From the NCBI GenBank assembly GCA_002723275.1, contig PBNZ01000043.1:31093-95092 (forward strand): DNA of 64,000 nucleotides, in the 5' to 3' direction. Positions 1 to 7,285 of this stretch are shown one piece after another. Within the stretch, counting starts at the first letter, position 1. Every line of letters starts with the position of its first letter. The notes beneath the pieces were generated by a model. It ran no database searches. It worked only from the letters and a program-made list of their open reading frames with translations, and was not told where the DNA came from. Source of the DNA: Planctomycetaceae bacterium (lineage in GTDB: Bacteria > Planctomycetota > Planctomycetia > Pirellulales > Pirellulaceae). Made by a program: the position numbers and the translations under genes.

Positions 1-1025
1 TTGATAAACCCGAATTCGACCGCGTCATTCTGACCAAACAGACCGATCCGACCACTGTCCATGGACTCCGGATTGATAATCCCCATCATCGTGAACTCAG
101 CAACGCCACTCATCAAGGAATCAGATACCTGGACAGCATCATTGCGACCGTCGAACTTGGTCGCCGAATTAGAATCATCAAATTCAAACAGAACGTCGGC
201 AGAACCCGGTCCTGAGGTATTTCGCGTCGGTCGATTGTCATACTCACCGTTCAGGTTTTCACCTGCGGAACCACTGTTGGCGGCAACCGTTCCGTCTCGC
301 TCTTCAAATCTCCAGTAGCCTACAGGATCAAGACTCAAAATCCCCTCAACCATCGGCGGCAATTCGGCATCTCCCGTATCGTAGCCAATCCCGGTCGTAC
401 CCGATGACCACGTCGCATCGTTAAAGTCGGATCGTGACCAATCGTCTCGCAACAAATTTGTCGCAGGAACTCGATACTTGAGATTACTGCCTGGCTCCAA
501 CAAGATTGTCGACTTGACGTCCGGCGAAATCCCGAACGCAACATCCGAAACCTGAGGAGGATAGGTCGGTGAGAATTGCTGAACCACCGTTTCGCCGTCG
601 GGCGCAACCAAAGCGAGATATTCGCCGTCCCCATCAAGCTTAAAGTTCGTGTGCAGTTCAGAGCCTGCCAGATCCCGATCTTTCCCCGACGCAAATACAA
701 CCTCGAATCCACCCGGATCCATCGACAACTCAGGAAATCGCCATTGGGTTAAATCCCCAGGATCATCTGTGATCCAGAAACCCTTCAGGTTCGCCACCTC
801 GTCACCTGAGTTATAGATTTCAATCCAGTCGACATAGTCACCGTCTTCATCGGCTAAGGTCGATTCGTTGATCGCCATGAATTCGCTGATGATCGGTGCA
901 CCATCAAGCAACTGACGACTTTCCAAAGACTCTATCTTTGCTCGACGGCGAACTTTTCGCAAACGCTGCTTGCGAGATGATGGCGTCTCACTCAAGGACG
1001 ACGACCTAGTCGGATAAAAATTCAC
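1..1025 (-). CDS. Surface protein with LEPR-XLL leader, lamin-tail and LamG-like domains (3' end outside window)
   Basis: This open frame enters from the left edge on the minus strand and has no stop inside the window, so only about 341 N-terminal residues are visible. A GTG at 1025 preceded by AAGGAG six bases upstream is the best start. The N-terminus is basic and carries SLESRQLLDGA (about residues 30-40), the LEPR-XLL motif of large planctomycete surface proteins. A lamin-tail-type domain follows (ISEFMAINESTLADEDGDY, then DWIEIYNSG), and after about residue 240 a LamG/concanavalin-like domain starts (LDPVGYWRFEE). By family knowledge these proteins are exported and often very long, with a CotH-like or dockerin-like part further on, but that part cannot be seen here. 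The domain calls are firm; the role is unknown. Confidence 0.8.
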   Translation of the reverse strand, partial: MNFYPTRSSSLSETPSSRKQRLRKVRRRAKIESLESRQLLDGAPIISEFMAINESTLADEDGDYVDWIEIYNSGDEVANLKGFWITDDPGDLTQWRFPELSMDPGGFEVVFASGKDRDLAGSELHTNFKLDGDGEYLALVAPDGETVVQQFSPTYPPQVSDVAFGISPDVKSTILLEPGSNLKYRVPATNLLRDDWSRSDFNDATWSSGTTGIGYDTGDAELPPMVEGILSLDPVGYWRFEERDGTVAANSGSAGENLNGEYDNRPTRNTSGPGSADVLFEFDDSNSATKFDGRNDAVQVSDSLMSGVAEFTMMGIINPESMDSGRIGLFGQNDAVEFGFI

Positions 1026-1502
1026 ATTACACTCCTTAGGCTCAACTCAGTCTTCTCTAGATGATCAAAGCATGCGGACAAAAAGGTAGTTTCGGTTAGG
1101 CATCATCGATCAGACAATCAGTCTCGAAATCGATCCCTTTGAAGCACCAAGAGGGCTGGTACATTTCGACCGAAATGAATGGTCCATGAACAACGACGAA
1201 TGTCGGGGATGAAGTCAACGGTCATTCGCAAAAGGGCCGGTGTTGTTGCAGCCATTTATTCCCGCACATCAGACCGCATAGGTCAAGCTATTTCTGCGAG
1301 ACACTCGCCGATTTTCGGACAGAAACAACTTCCGCACAAAGCACCACGAGCGTCCGATTTGAACGTGGTCGCCATTGTTGATCGATCCGGTTGTCCAATC
1401 CAACGGAATCGATGCGTCCGACCGTTCTCAGCCAAGATCATTCATTCCGTTGAACTAAATCTCCACGAGGTACCGCAATATTGTTCCCCAATATTGCCCC
1501 CC

Positions 1503-1541
1503 AAAAAATGAGGCCTCTCGGTGTAACCACCGAGAGACCTC
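1503..1541 (-). terminator. Rho-independent terminator of the candidate small RNA
   Basis: On the minus strand a 14-base stem (1541-1528 with 1523-1510, one G-T pair) closes a TAAC-position tetraloop and is followed after one base by six T (1508-1503). No protein gene ends just upstream on this strand, which supports an RNA gene. Confidence 0.8.
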
Positions 1542-1732
1542 TATGTCGTGTCCATTGTTGCTTGCTCGTAGAAATCTTAACCAGAGGACACCACACGCTA
1601 CTGCTTGCGTCGGACCGAACCAGCGGCATCTTGAATTCCGCAATTCAAGCCTGCCTCACGGCAGTCACCCCGACAATCGTATAACCATCTCCGTTCGACG
1701 CACGAACGAAAGCGATTCGTCTGTTCGACAAT
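1503..1732 (-). ncRNA. Candidate stand-alone small RNA, about 230 nt, no known family recognised
   Basis: Read on the minus strand, a sigma70-like promoter (1739-1767) is followed by a stretch without a credible gene. It holds two adjacent perfect hairpins: CTGCC-GTGA-GGCAG (1664-1651, GNRA-type loop) and, one base later, CTTGAATT-GCGG-AATTCAAG (1649-1630). It ends at a strong rho-independent terminator (1541-1503). This is the layout of an independent sRNA gene. I looked for features of 6S RNA, SRP RNA, RNase P RNA and tmRNA and found none. A very short peptide frame (ATG GTT ATA ... TGA) lies just before the first hairpin with a GGAG directly upstream, so a leader peptide cannot be excluded. 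Existence of the transcript is inferred; the promoter, hairpins and terminator are seen. Confidence 0.5.
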
Positions 1733-1738
1733 GACGGT

Positions 1739-1767
1739 AGTTATCGCTCAGTGCAGGTCATTGTCAA
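1739..1767 (-). promoter_or_regulatory. Sigma70-like promoter for the candidate small RNA
   Basis: The minus strand carries a perfect TTGACA at 1767-1762, a 17-base spacer, and ATAACT at 1744-1739 as a -10-like box. The predicted start is near 1732. The -35 match and spacing are ideal; the -10 is weak. Confidence 0.5.
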
Positions 1768-2336
1768 CCATTATTTAATACGCGCTCAGCAAAAATCGAT
1801 CGATGTCCTTGCCCTGTGTTTCATTCCGTTATCCCTCGGATAGTGAAAACTCTGACGCCGCATGGGGATGACGATGGCCGCCCAGTCGGGTTAGAACACA
1901 ACTCTTTCATGATGATTCCGAGTAGAGCTGCTTCGATCTCTCCATAGCCCTCAGATTCGATCACAATCCGATGGTCTTTGGCTTTCGAATCAGCCTCGCT
2001 ATCGCGAGCCTGGATACCTGACGTACGAACGGTGATTCACGAACGGCTTAGCGGCGACTCAAAACGGATTCCTCGCATCGCCGGTGGGAAGCGTCTCGCA
2101 AGATACTTGAAACCACATCGGAAGAAAGATTTTGCCAGCGTTAGATCGCCTGGTGCCGCATCGCTTTACGCCAGATCATCTAAAATGCCTGGCGTTGCAA
2201 CCGACGAAATCCAAAGGCGCAAGCCAAAATACGAGGGGGCCATCTTCGTTCAATCTGGGAAGTGGGATACAATCAAGGCCATATTCAAGTTCAGAGTACA
2301 AGCCCATCACGGCGGGATGTTGTTGAAGGAAAAACC

Positions 2337-2903
2337 ATGGAAAATCAAGGCTCACTATCAAGACGAGGGCGGACCCTCGAGGACGAGTTTTTTCATCGCG
2401 TCGACCAGCAACTGGCGGACGAGATTCGTGCCAAGATGAAAGTCGAGGCCGAGAAGAAGGAACTCGAAAAAACCTGTGGCTTTCATAACTCACAAATGCT
2501 GGACGACATCGTTCGACTCGGCGTGAATACGGAAACCATTGTGGGTTTGTCGCTGGTGCCGCTTGTCCGCGTCGCCTGGGCAGACGGAATCGTGGACACT
2601 CGGGAACGGGCGGCAGTTCTCAAGGCAGCCGAAGAGAGCAACTGCCACGCAGATTCGGCCAGCTATCAACTGCTGTCCGTTTGGCTCGACGCTTCTCCAC
2701 CAACATCGCTATTTGAGGCGTGGAAAGAGTATGTTTCCGCGTTAAGGGATTCGATGTCGGCCGAAGCCTACGAAAGCTTGCGAGACAATCTCGTTCAACG
2801 TGCCCAAGACGTCGCCGCCTCGGCCGGAGGCATTCTTGGCATTGGGTCGATCTCAGAAACCGAAAAGGCTGTGCTCGAAGAGGTCAAGGCTGCCTTTGGT
2901 TAG
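2337..2903 (+). CDS. TerB-like domain protein
   Basis: A 188-residue soluble protein. The ATG at 2337 is preferred because GAAGGA sits 7-8 bases upstream; an in-frame start at 2262 would add 25 unconvincing residues. After a charged helical N-terminus (about residues 10-50), the centre reads VRVAWADGIVDTRERAAVL, the acidic 'aADG-hhs-x-Er' signature of the TerB/DjlA-type all-helical domain named after tellurite-resistance TerB. These domains bind metal or act as scaffolds in stress-related complexes. No ter operon partners (TerC, TerD, TerY) are nearby, so a tellurite role is not supported. The neighbours are intergenic DNA and a minus-strand tRNA, so the gene is probably monocistronic. Confidence 0.75.
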   Translation: MENQGSLSRRGRTLEDEFFHRVDQQLADEIRAKMKVEAEKKELEKTCGFHNSQMLDDIVRLGVNTETIVGLSLVPLVRVAWADGIVDTRERAAVLKAAEESNCHADSASYQLLSVWLDASPPTSLFEAWKEYVSALRDSMSAEAYESLRDNLVQRAQDVAASAGGILGIGSISETEKAVLEEVKAAFG

Positions 2904-3027
2904 TCTCTCAGCTCGGTAATGACACGAACGGCGCAGTGGTGGTTGACGTTTCCAGACGTGCAACTCTCCTGCGCCATTTTGCTGCGCGAGCCGCCCTTCG
3001 CTGCAGGCGAATCGCAAGCTCACTCTG

Positions 3028-3071
3028 CAGGGGCTTAACGAAAACAGGGGCTTAACGAAAACAGGGGCTTA
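3028..3071. repeat. Tandem 17-bp repeat (2.6 copies) beside the tRNA-Leu terminator
   Basis: The unit CAGGGGCTTAACGAAAA occurs at 3028-3044 and 3045-3061 and again as a partial copy at 3062-3071. On the minus strand each unit is the downstream arm plus T-tract of the tRNA terminator, so the repeat duplicates half of that terminator. Confidence 0.85.
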
Positions 3072-3095
3072 CGATCATTCGACCGGAAGCCCCTG
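3062..3095 (-). terminator. Terminator downstream of tRNA-Leu
   Basis: On the minus strand CAGGGGCTT (3095-3087) pairs perfectly with AAGCCCCTG (3070-3062) and is followed by TTTTCG. It starts seven bases after the tRNA 3' end at 3102. Confidence 0.75.
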
Positions 3096-3101
3096 CTGAA
3101 G

Positions 3102-3186
3102 TGCGGGTGAGAGGATTTGAACCTCCACGTCCGTAATGGACACTAGAACCTGAATCTAGCGCGTCTGCCAATTCCGCCACACCCGC
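3102..3186 (-). tRNA. tRNA-Leu (anticodon CAG)
   Basis: An 85-nt minus-strand tRNA with a long variable arm, as expected for a class II leucine tRNA. The acceptor stem is GCGGGTG paired with CACCCGC, with A as discriminator. The D region reads GGCGGAATTGGCAGACGC, the anticodon stem is CTAGA/TCTAG with loop TTCAGGT, giving CAG, and the T arm carries GGTTCAAATCC. No CCA is encoded. A terminator follows at once. The rhodanese gene lies about 90 bases upstream on the same strand and may share the transcript. Confidence 0.97.
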
Positions 3187-3278
3187 ATGTCGGATCAGGC
3201 CAGACAAGATAAGGCGTGATCGTCGTGCGAATCATAATTATGTTTTATAGGTTACGTCGCTAGAGGCTGACAAGTGGA

Positions 3279-3608
3279 CTAGTAGCGTTGCATCGCAGGA
3301 TCAACCTCGACAGCCCACGCATCGATGCCACCGAGCATATTTTGCACCTGAGAGAAACCTTGGCTACGAAGCCATTGGCAAACCATATCACTGCGTCCAC
3401 CGTGATGACAGTAAACGACGATATGTCGGTCTCGATGTGGTTCGAGCTCAGAGACCCGATTCGCCAATTCATTCATGGGAATGAATTCCGATTTTTGGAT
3501 ATGCGCAAACTCTCGCTCATCAGGATTACGGCAATCGAGCAACAGGAATTCTGCCTCCTCATCCAAAAGCTGCCGAACCCCTTTCACATCAATCTCTTCT
3601 TTCATCAT
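3279..3608 (-). CDS. Single-domain rhodanese (sulfurtransferase)
   Basis: A 109-residue cytoplasmic protein made of one rhodanese fold. The early LLLDCRNPDE motif and the active-site loop VVYCHHGGRS, with the catalytic cysteine at about residue 68, are clear, and the GGIDAW near the end is typical. Rhodaneses carry sulfane sulfur as a cysteine persulfide and pass it to acceptors such as cyanide, thioredoxin or sulfur-relay proteins. The start is MM; either ATG (3608 or 3605) would do. Length is normal for GlpE-like stand-alone domains. The acceptor cannot be deduced from the neighbours (tRNA-Leu downstream, DUF1559 gene upstream). Confidence 0.92.
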   Translation of the reverse strand: MMKEEIDVKGVRQLLDEEAEFLLLDCRNPDEREFAHIQKSEFIPMNELANRVSELEPHRDRHIVVYCHHGGRSDMVCQWLRSQGFSQVQNMLGGIDAWAVEVDPAMQRY

Positions 3609-3674
3609 GCCCTCACTGTTCTCAAAACGATCCCTGTCGTTCGAGCATAAGCTCCGATGCTCGCGTCTCTGCCC

Positions 3675-3711
3675 AAAAAAAAAACTGCTGCGTCCGAGCC
3701 GGACGCAGCAG
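3675..3711 (-). terminator. Terminator of the DUF1559 gene
   Basis: On the minus strand an 11-bp perfect stem, CTGCTGCGTCC (3711-3701) with GGACGCAGCAG (3695-3685), encloses a five-base loop and is followed by a run of ten T. It lies about 33 bases after the DUF1559 stop. Confidence 0.92.
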
Positions 3712-3743
3712 TCCTCATTTAACTCAACTCAGATTCAAAACCC

Positions 3744-4880
3744 TTACAGTGCGTCCTGATCAATAGGTTCGCCACCAGCTCGGGTGAGGATTCGGAACCA
3801 GAGGTTGGGATCAACGGTTTCGGACAAGGCTTGAGTGTGTCCATCGGCGTACCCGACGATAATCACACCACCACCATGGTCACTACTCGGACCCCAGTCA
3901 CGAATACCACCATCGATCGTTTCGGCAAACCAAGGTGCCGGATCAGGTCGATCAGGATTCTGAGGATCAACATTCAAGTAGGACTTACCGTAATTCAAAG
4001 CGGTTCGGTTGGCAGGATTTTGGTCGATGCCCATGTAACCATCAGACTGGATGGTCGGAACCAGCTTGTTATCCGGAAGGAAACCAATCGTCCAAGCGGA
4101 TTGACCCGAGTACCAGGAGGAGAAAAGTTCATGCTTCGACTCAGCAATGATCGCCTGCTTAGAGGCACCATCGGTGAGTTCGCGGAACTTCAAACCACGA
4201 AACTTCGGATCGATTTTCGAGATCATGACACCGCCGAGGGTTGGATCATGATCGTCAACCGTCTTCGAGGTATTCGTACCACGCGTTGCAGAAGCGAGGG
4301 CAACATAGTTACCACCGGCAACTTCTACATCGGTCGGCAGATTGTAGTTGGTTTCGGCATTCGAGATCGTGTCGCCAGCAAACGACGGACATCGCAAGAA
4401 ACTAACTTGGGTTGCTGCAAAGTGAGTCGAGGGATCAGCAGGGATCGAACGCATGTTTTCATTGAATGCGCAGACCTTGAAGTTCTGACTTTGACGCGAG
4501 ATTTGGTCATAGAGGTTGTCCTCTTCCAACATAGGAAGAATCCTTACAATCCAGCTATAGCCATCAGCTCGCCAGTTCTGTCGTCCACGATCGGTGACGT
4601 ACAGGTCGCCGGGAGTACCCGGTTCAACGCGGCCGAGGTTACTGCGATTGCCGGGACGCGGCGGTGCAGAGTTGGCCAAAGGGAAGCGTTGAAAAGCGGC
4701 CTCATAGTTAACGCACGCCAAAGCAAGCTGGCGAGTTTGGTTGACGCAGCCATTCCGGCGAGCCGCTTCACGAGCAGCGTTGATAGCCGGTAGCAGCAAC
4801 AACACGAGGATGGCAATGATTGCAATCACCACCAACAGTTCGACGAGGGTAAATCCTCGCCTGCGACTACGCGTCGTCAT
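3744..4880 (-). CDS. DUF1559 prepilin-like protein
   Basis: A 378-residue protein. The ATG at 4880 is chosen because GGAGG lies six bases upstream; an upstream in-frame start (4955) adds 25 residues that do not fit a prepilin leader. The N-terminus is a class III signal: basic MTTRSRRRG, then FTLVELLVVIAIIAIL, a type IV pilin-type hydrophobic helix with processing expected after the glycine. It continues with LLPAINAAREAARR, the hallmark of the DUF1559/SBP_bac_10 family that is expanded in planctomycetes. The C-terminus has the H-X9-DG motif (DHGGGVIIVGYADG). Such proteins are thought to be exported by a type II/IV pilus-like apparatus as pseudopilins; the function is unproven. It is alone, with its own terminator. 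Confidence 0.95.
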   Translation of the reverse strand: MTTRSRRRGFTLVELLVVIAIIAILVLLLLPAINAAREAARRNGCVNQTRQLALACVNYEAAFQRFPLANSAPPRPGNRSNLGRVEPGTPGDLYVTDRGRQNWRADGYSWIVRILPMLEEDNLYDQISRQSQNFKVCAFNENMRSIPADPSTHFAATQVSFLRCPSFAGDTISNAETNYNLPTDVEVAGGNYVALASATRGTNTSKTVDDHDPTLGGVMISKIDPKFRGLKFRELTDGASKQAIIAESKHELFSSWYSGQSAWTIGFLPDNKLVPTIQSDGYMGIDQNPANRTALNYGKSYLNVDPQNPDRPDPAPWFAETIDGGIRDWGPSSDHGGGVIIVGYADGHTQALSETVDPNLWFRILTRAGGEPIDQDAL

Positions 4881-5235
4881 AGGGAACCTCCGTAACAAAA
4901 CAAAATAGAAATGAAAAAATGAGACAACGAGGGATCTCGTTAAGCCCTTTCCCAAATTTAAACAGAGCGATCGCCCCGTTTAAAGAATTCGGGAATTCAC
5001 CGTAATTTGATCCGGAATTCGGTCAGTCGTCAAGAGTTGGGGCTTTCCATCCATCGATGTTTCTCGTTAAGTTTTCTCGATAAGTTTCGACCATTGATCA
5101 AGATATGAAAACTTACGCCCCTTCTTAACGAGCTGTACTTTATTTTGACGCAATGAGTCATCGTGTGCAAATTATTTCACGTCGCAACCGAACCTTCCTG
5201 GGCACCCAACACACCCTCAATCTGAGGGGGCCAAT
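4881..5235. promoter_or_regulatory. Divergent intergenic region with repeated CTCGTTAAG motif
   Basis: This 355-bp region separates the divergently transcribed DUF1559 gene and the CCA/poly(A) polymerase gene. The nonamer CTCGTTAAG occurs at 4936-4944 and 5063-5071, with a one-mismatch copy CTCGATAAG at 5076-5084 and an inverted exact copy CTTAACGAG at 5124-5132. Four sites in under 200 bp look like operators for an unidentified regulator. I could not place a confident -35/-10 pair. Confidence 0.4.
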
Positions 5236-6519
5236 GTGAATTTATCCGCAAATCCCGAAAGAGCCCGAGAATTCGCGGTACGTGTGGTCGCGGATCTGCG
5301 CGCAGCCGGCCACGAAGCCTATTGGGCTGGGGGCTGCGTCCGAGACCAACTGCTGGGCGTCGTTCCTCAGGACTATGACGTCGCCACGGATGCCCATCCA
5401 AAGCAAATCCAGGAGCTTTTCGGCCGCCATCGCACGATTCCAATTGGAGCGGCCTTTGGCGTGATCACCGTCTTGGGGCCACGCGGGGCCGGCCAGATCG
5501 AGGTTGCTACTTTTCGTCGAGACGGCGGTTACAGCGATGGGCGCCACCCGGACCATGTCAAATTCAGCACCGCCGAAGAAGACGCTCAACGACGTGACTT
5601 TACAATCAATGGATTATTTTTCGATCCGAACAGCGGAGAAACGATTGATTTTGTGGGGGGCCGTGCTGACCTGGAGAAGAAAATGGTCCGATGCATCGGG
5701 AATGCCGATGAACGGTTCGACGAGGACAAGTTAAGGATGCTGCGAGCCGTTCGCTTCTCCACCACCCTGGGCTTCTCATTACATCGCTCGACATTGGAAT
5801 CGATTCGATCCCATGCCAGCGAGATTGATTGTGTGAGTCCCGAGCGAATTGCCAGCGAAATGCGCCGACTGCTCAGCCATCCAGATCGCTTGTCGGGCCT
5901 GGAACTTCTCCGTGACAGTCACCTGGCAGCAGAGATCTTTCCCGAAATCGCAAGCTCACTCGAGCCTGAATCGCCCGAGGACACGCGTTGGCAGCTCACT
6001 CGTCAGATTCTGGATCAGCTCGTAACCGATCACTTCACAACGGCCACAGCTGCGTGCGTGTGGGCTGAAAGCCAGAGTGAATCTTTTCGGACCTTAGCAG
6101 CGAATTTGAATTCACGTTGGCGTTTGGCCAACGAGGAACACCGACGGATTGCATGGCTCCTCGAAAACGAGGGCAAGTTGCGCAAGGCCAATCAGTTACC
6201 TTGGCCACAGATTCAACGAATCCTGATCCAGCCGGACATCCGAGAACTGATTCAGTTCAGTCGAGCCGTGGGGATCGCCATCGACGGCGATGCCACGGGT
6301 GTGGATGACGCGGAGGAGCGACTACAATGGCCGACCGAAGAGCTCAATCCTGACCCGTACATTAACGGCAATGATCTGCAACAATTGGGAATTCCTCGTG
6401 GCCCTCAGTATCGGGTGATTCTCGAGAGCGTCCGGGACGCCCAACTGGATGCAAAAATCAGCAGCCGAGAAGAAGCCATCGCTTGGGCCCGAGCGACATG
6501 GAGAGCTGATTCGACGTGA
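5236..6519 (+). CDS. CCA tRNA nucleotidyltransferase / poly(A) polymerase family protein
   Basis: A 427-residue class II nucleotidyltransferase that adds CCA or A residues to RNA 3' ends. The start is GTG 5236, with GAGGGG six bases upstream. Seen in order: the template-anchoring YWAGGCVRDQLLG (about residues 29-41), DYDVATDA with the two catalytic aspartates, a third conserved patch EVATFRRDGGYSDGRHP, the RRDFTINGLFFD motif, and the AP/flexible motif RFDEDKLRMLRAVRFS. The C-terminal helical part is family-like (IPRGPQYRVILESVRDAQL). There is no HD hydrolase domain, so it resembles the shorter bacterial enzymes. CCA addition and polyadenylation cannot be told apart by eye. The genome needs CCA addition, since the tRNA-Leu here does not encode CCA. 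The next gene follows after 74 bases. Confidence 0.92.
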   Translation: MNLSANPERAREFAVRVVADLRAAGHEAYWAGGCVRDQLLGVVPQDYDVATDAHPKQIQELFGRHRTIPIGAAFGVITVLGPRGAGQIEVATFRRDGGYSDGRHPDHVKFSTAEEDAQRRDFTINGLFFDPNSGETIDFVGGRADLEKKMVRCIGNADERFDEDKLRMLRAVRFSTTLGFSLHRSTLESIRSHASEIDCVSPERIASEMRRLLSHPDRLSGLELLRDSHLAAEIFPEIASSLEPESPEDTRWQLTRQILDQLVTDHFTTATAACVWAESQSESFRTLAANLNSRWRLANEEHRRIAWLLENEGKLRKANQLPWPQIQRILIQPDIRELIQFSRAVGIAIDGDATGVDDAEERLQWPTEELNPDPYINGNDLQQLGIPRGPQYRVILESVRDAQLDAKISSREEAIAWARATWRADST

Positions 6520-6593
6520 CCTTCCGTTGAAAATGATGGGGAACCATAGCCAGGGGAAAATAACAAGGGTGCTCAGCGAGCCTTTCAATCGAC

Positions 6594-7109
6594 ATGATTT
6601 TCGAATTACTTTTTCGATGGCTGCATGTCCTGACGGCCATTCTGTTGGTGGGCGGCATTTTTTCACAACGCTTCGCTCTCATTCCCGCCTTGGCGGTACT
6701 CGACGAGAAGCAGCGTGAGAAACTCAAGTCGGCTTATCGCGCGCATTGGTCGAAGATCGTGATATTGGCGACTAGTCTATTGCTCTTCTCGGGGATCGTG
6801 AATTCGATTCGTATTCTGCTCGGCTACGAGTTCGAGACCGACACTTACATGCTGCTGCTCGCGACCAAAATGATGATTTCGCTGGGGATCTTTTGGATCA
6901 CGGCGATGTTGGCCGGACACAGTTTAAGCGTTAGACAGATCCAACAAAACTCAAAGCTGTGGTTGAACCTGAATGTGGCGTTGGCGATCGCCATCATGTG
7001 CATCGCCGGCTTCATGAAGGTCACACGGCGAGCATCAAAATTCAAGCCCCCCCCAACCGACGCGGTCAAACATTGGAACACCGATACAAATGGAGCAAAC
7101 CATGGATAA
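6594..7109 (+). CDS. Four-helix membrane protein, CopD/DUF-like
   Basis: A 171-residue integral membrane protein with four predicted helices at about residues 5-28, 50-72, 83-106 and 115-135. A conserved-looking histidine sits in helix 1 (RWLHVLTAILLVGGIF), and the overall layout resembles small CopD-like or YkvI-type inner-membrane proteins. I do not recognise a specific family and no reaction can be assigned. The C-terminus is cytoplasmic and basic. It lies between the CCA/poly(A) polymerase gene and the coiled-coil peptide gene, whose start overlaps its end by 8 bases, so the two are probably translated from one mRNA. Confidence 0.75.
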   Translation: MIFELLFRWLHVLTAILLVGGIFSQRFALIPALAVLDEKQREKLKSAYRAHWSKIVILATSLLLFSGIVNSIRILLGYEFETDTYMLLLATKMMISLGIFWITAMLAGHSLSVRQIQQNSKLWLNLNVALAIAIMCIAGFMKVTRRASKFKPPPTDAVKHWNTDTNGANHG

Positions 7110-7272
7110 GAAAGCCAAGAAACGTGTAGAAGTTTTGCGCCAACGCATCAAGAAACTCAACCAACAACTGGCAGGTGCTCGTCAACAGGAGGACGAACCG
7201 GGCGAGGTCGATCGGATCGAGCAAGAAATTGCGATTGTAAAAGAAGAGATCGAAAGGCTGAAAGCCAGTTAG
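7102..7272 (+). CDS. Small coiled-coil protein of unknown function
   Basis: A 56-residue, highly charged peptide that is almost entirely one predicted coiled coil: RVEVLRQRIKKLNQQL, then DRIEQEIAIVKEEIERLK. ATG 7102 is preferred because GGAGC sits five bases upstream; ATG 7090 would add four residues. The start overlaps the membrane-protein gene by 8 bases, which suggests translational coupling and perhaps a physical partnership. It ends 13 bases from the convergent end of the large surface-protein gene. I do not recognise a family. Confidence 0.75.
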   Translation: MDKKAKKRVEVLRQRIKKLNQQLAGARQQEDEPGEVDRIEQEIAIVKEEIERLKAS

Positions 7273-7285
7273 CTTTATTGAGCCA

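Larger units (their letters stand above)
1026..2336. other. 1.3-kb intergenic region with a candidate small RNA gene
   Basis: No convincing protein gene is visible. Frames at 1179-1511 (+) and 1978-2439 (+) lack a good ribosome binding site and family features, and the second overlaps the start of the TerB-like gene. The only well-organised element is the minus-strand promoter/hairpin/terminator set between 1503 and 1767, listed separately. I see nothing recognisable between about 1800 and 2300. Confidence 0.5.

Noticed and set aside
1179-1511. 110-codon plus-strand frame over the candidate small RNA
   Set aside because: Composition is not gene-like, it ends inside the terminator stem, and no motif is visible.
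1503-1732. 6S RNA, SRP RNA, RNase P RNA or tmRNA identity for the small RNA candidate
   Set aside because: The transcript ends are not complementary as in 6S RNA, the SRP and RNase P conserved cores are missing, and no tRNA-like acceptor domain is present.
1978-2439. 153-codon plus-strand frame before the TerB-like gene
   Set aside because: No ribosome binding site or family motif, and it overlaps the well-supported TerB-like start by about 100 bases in another frame.
3279-3608. Rhodanese as part of a tRNA thiolation unit because it lies beside tRNA-Leu
   Set aside because: Adjacency alone is not evidence; no other sulfur-relay gene is nearby.
3831-4793. 320-codon plus-strand frame opposite the DUF1559 gene
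   Set aside because: It is the antisense shadow of a gene with clear family motifs.
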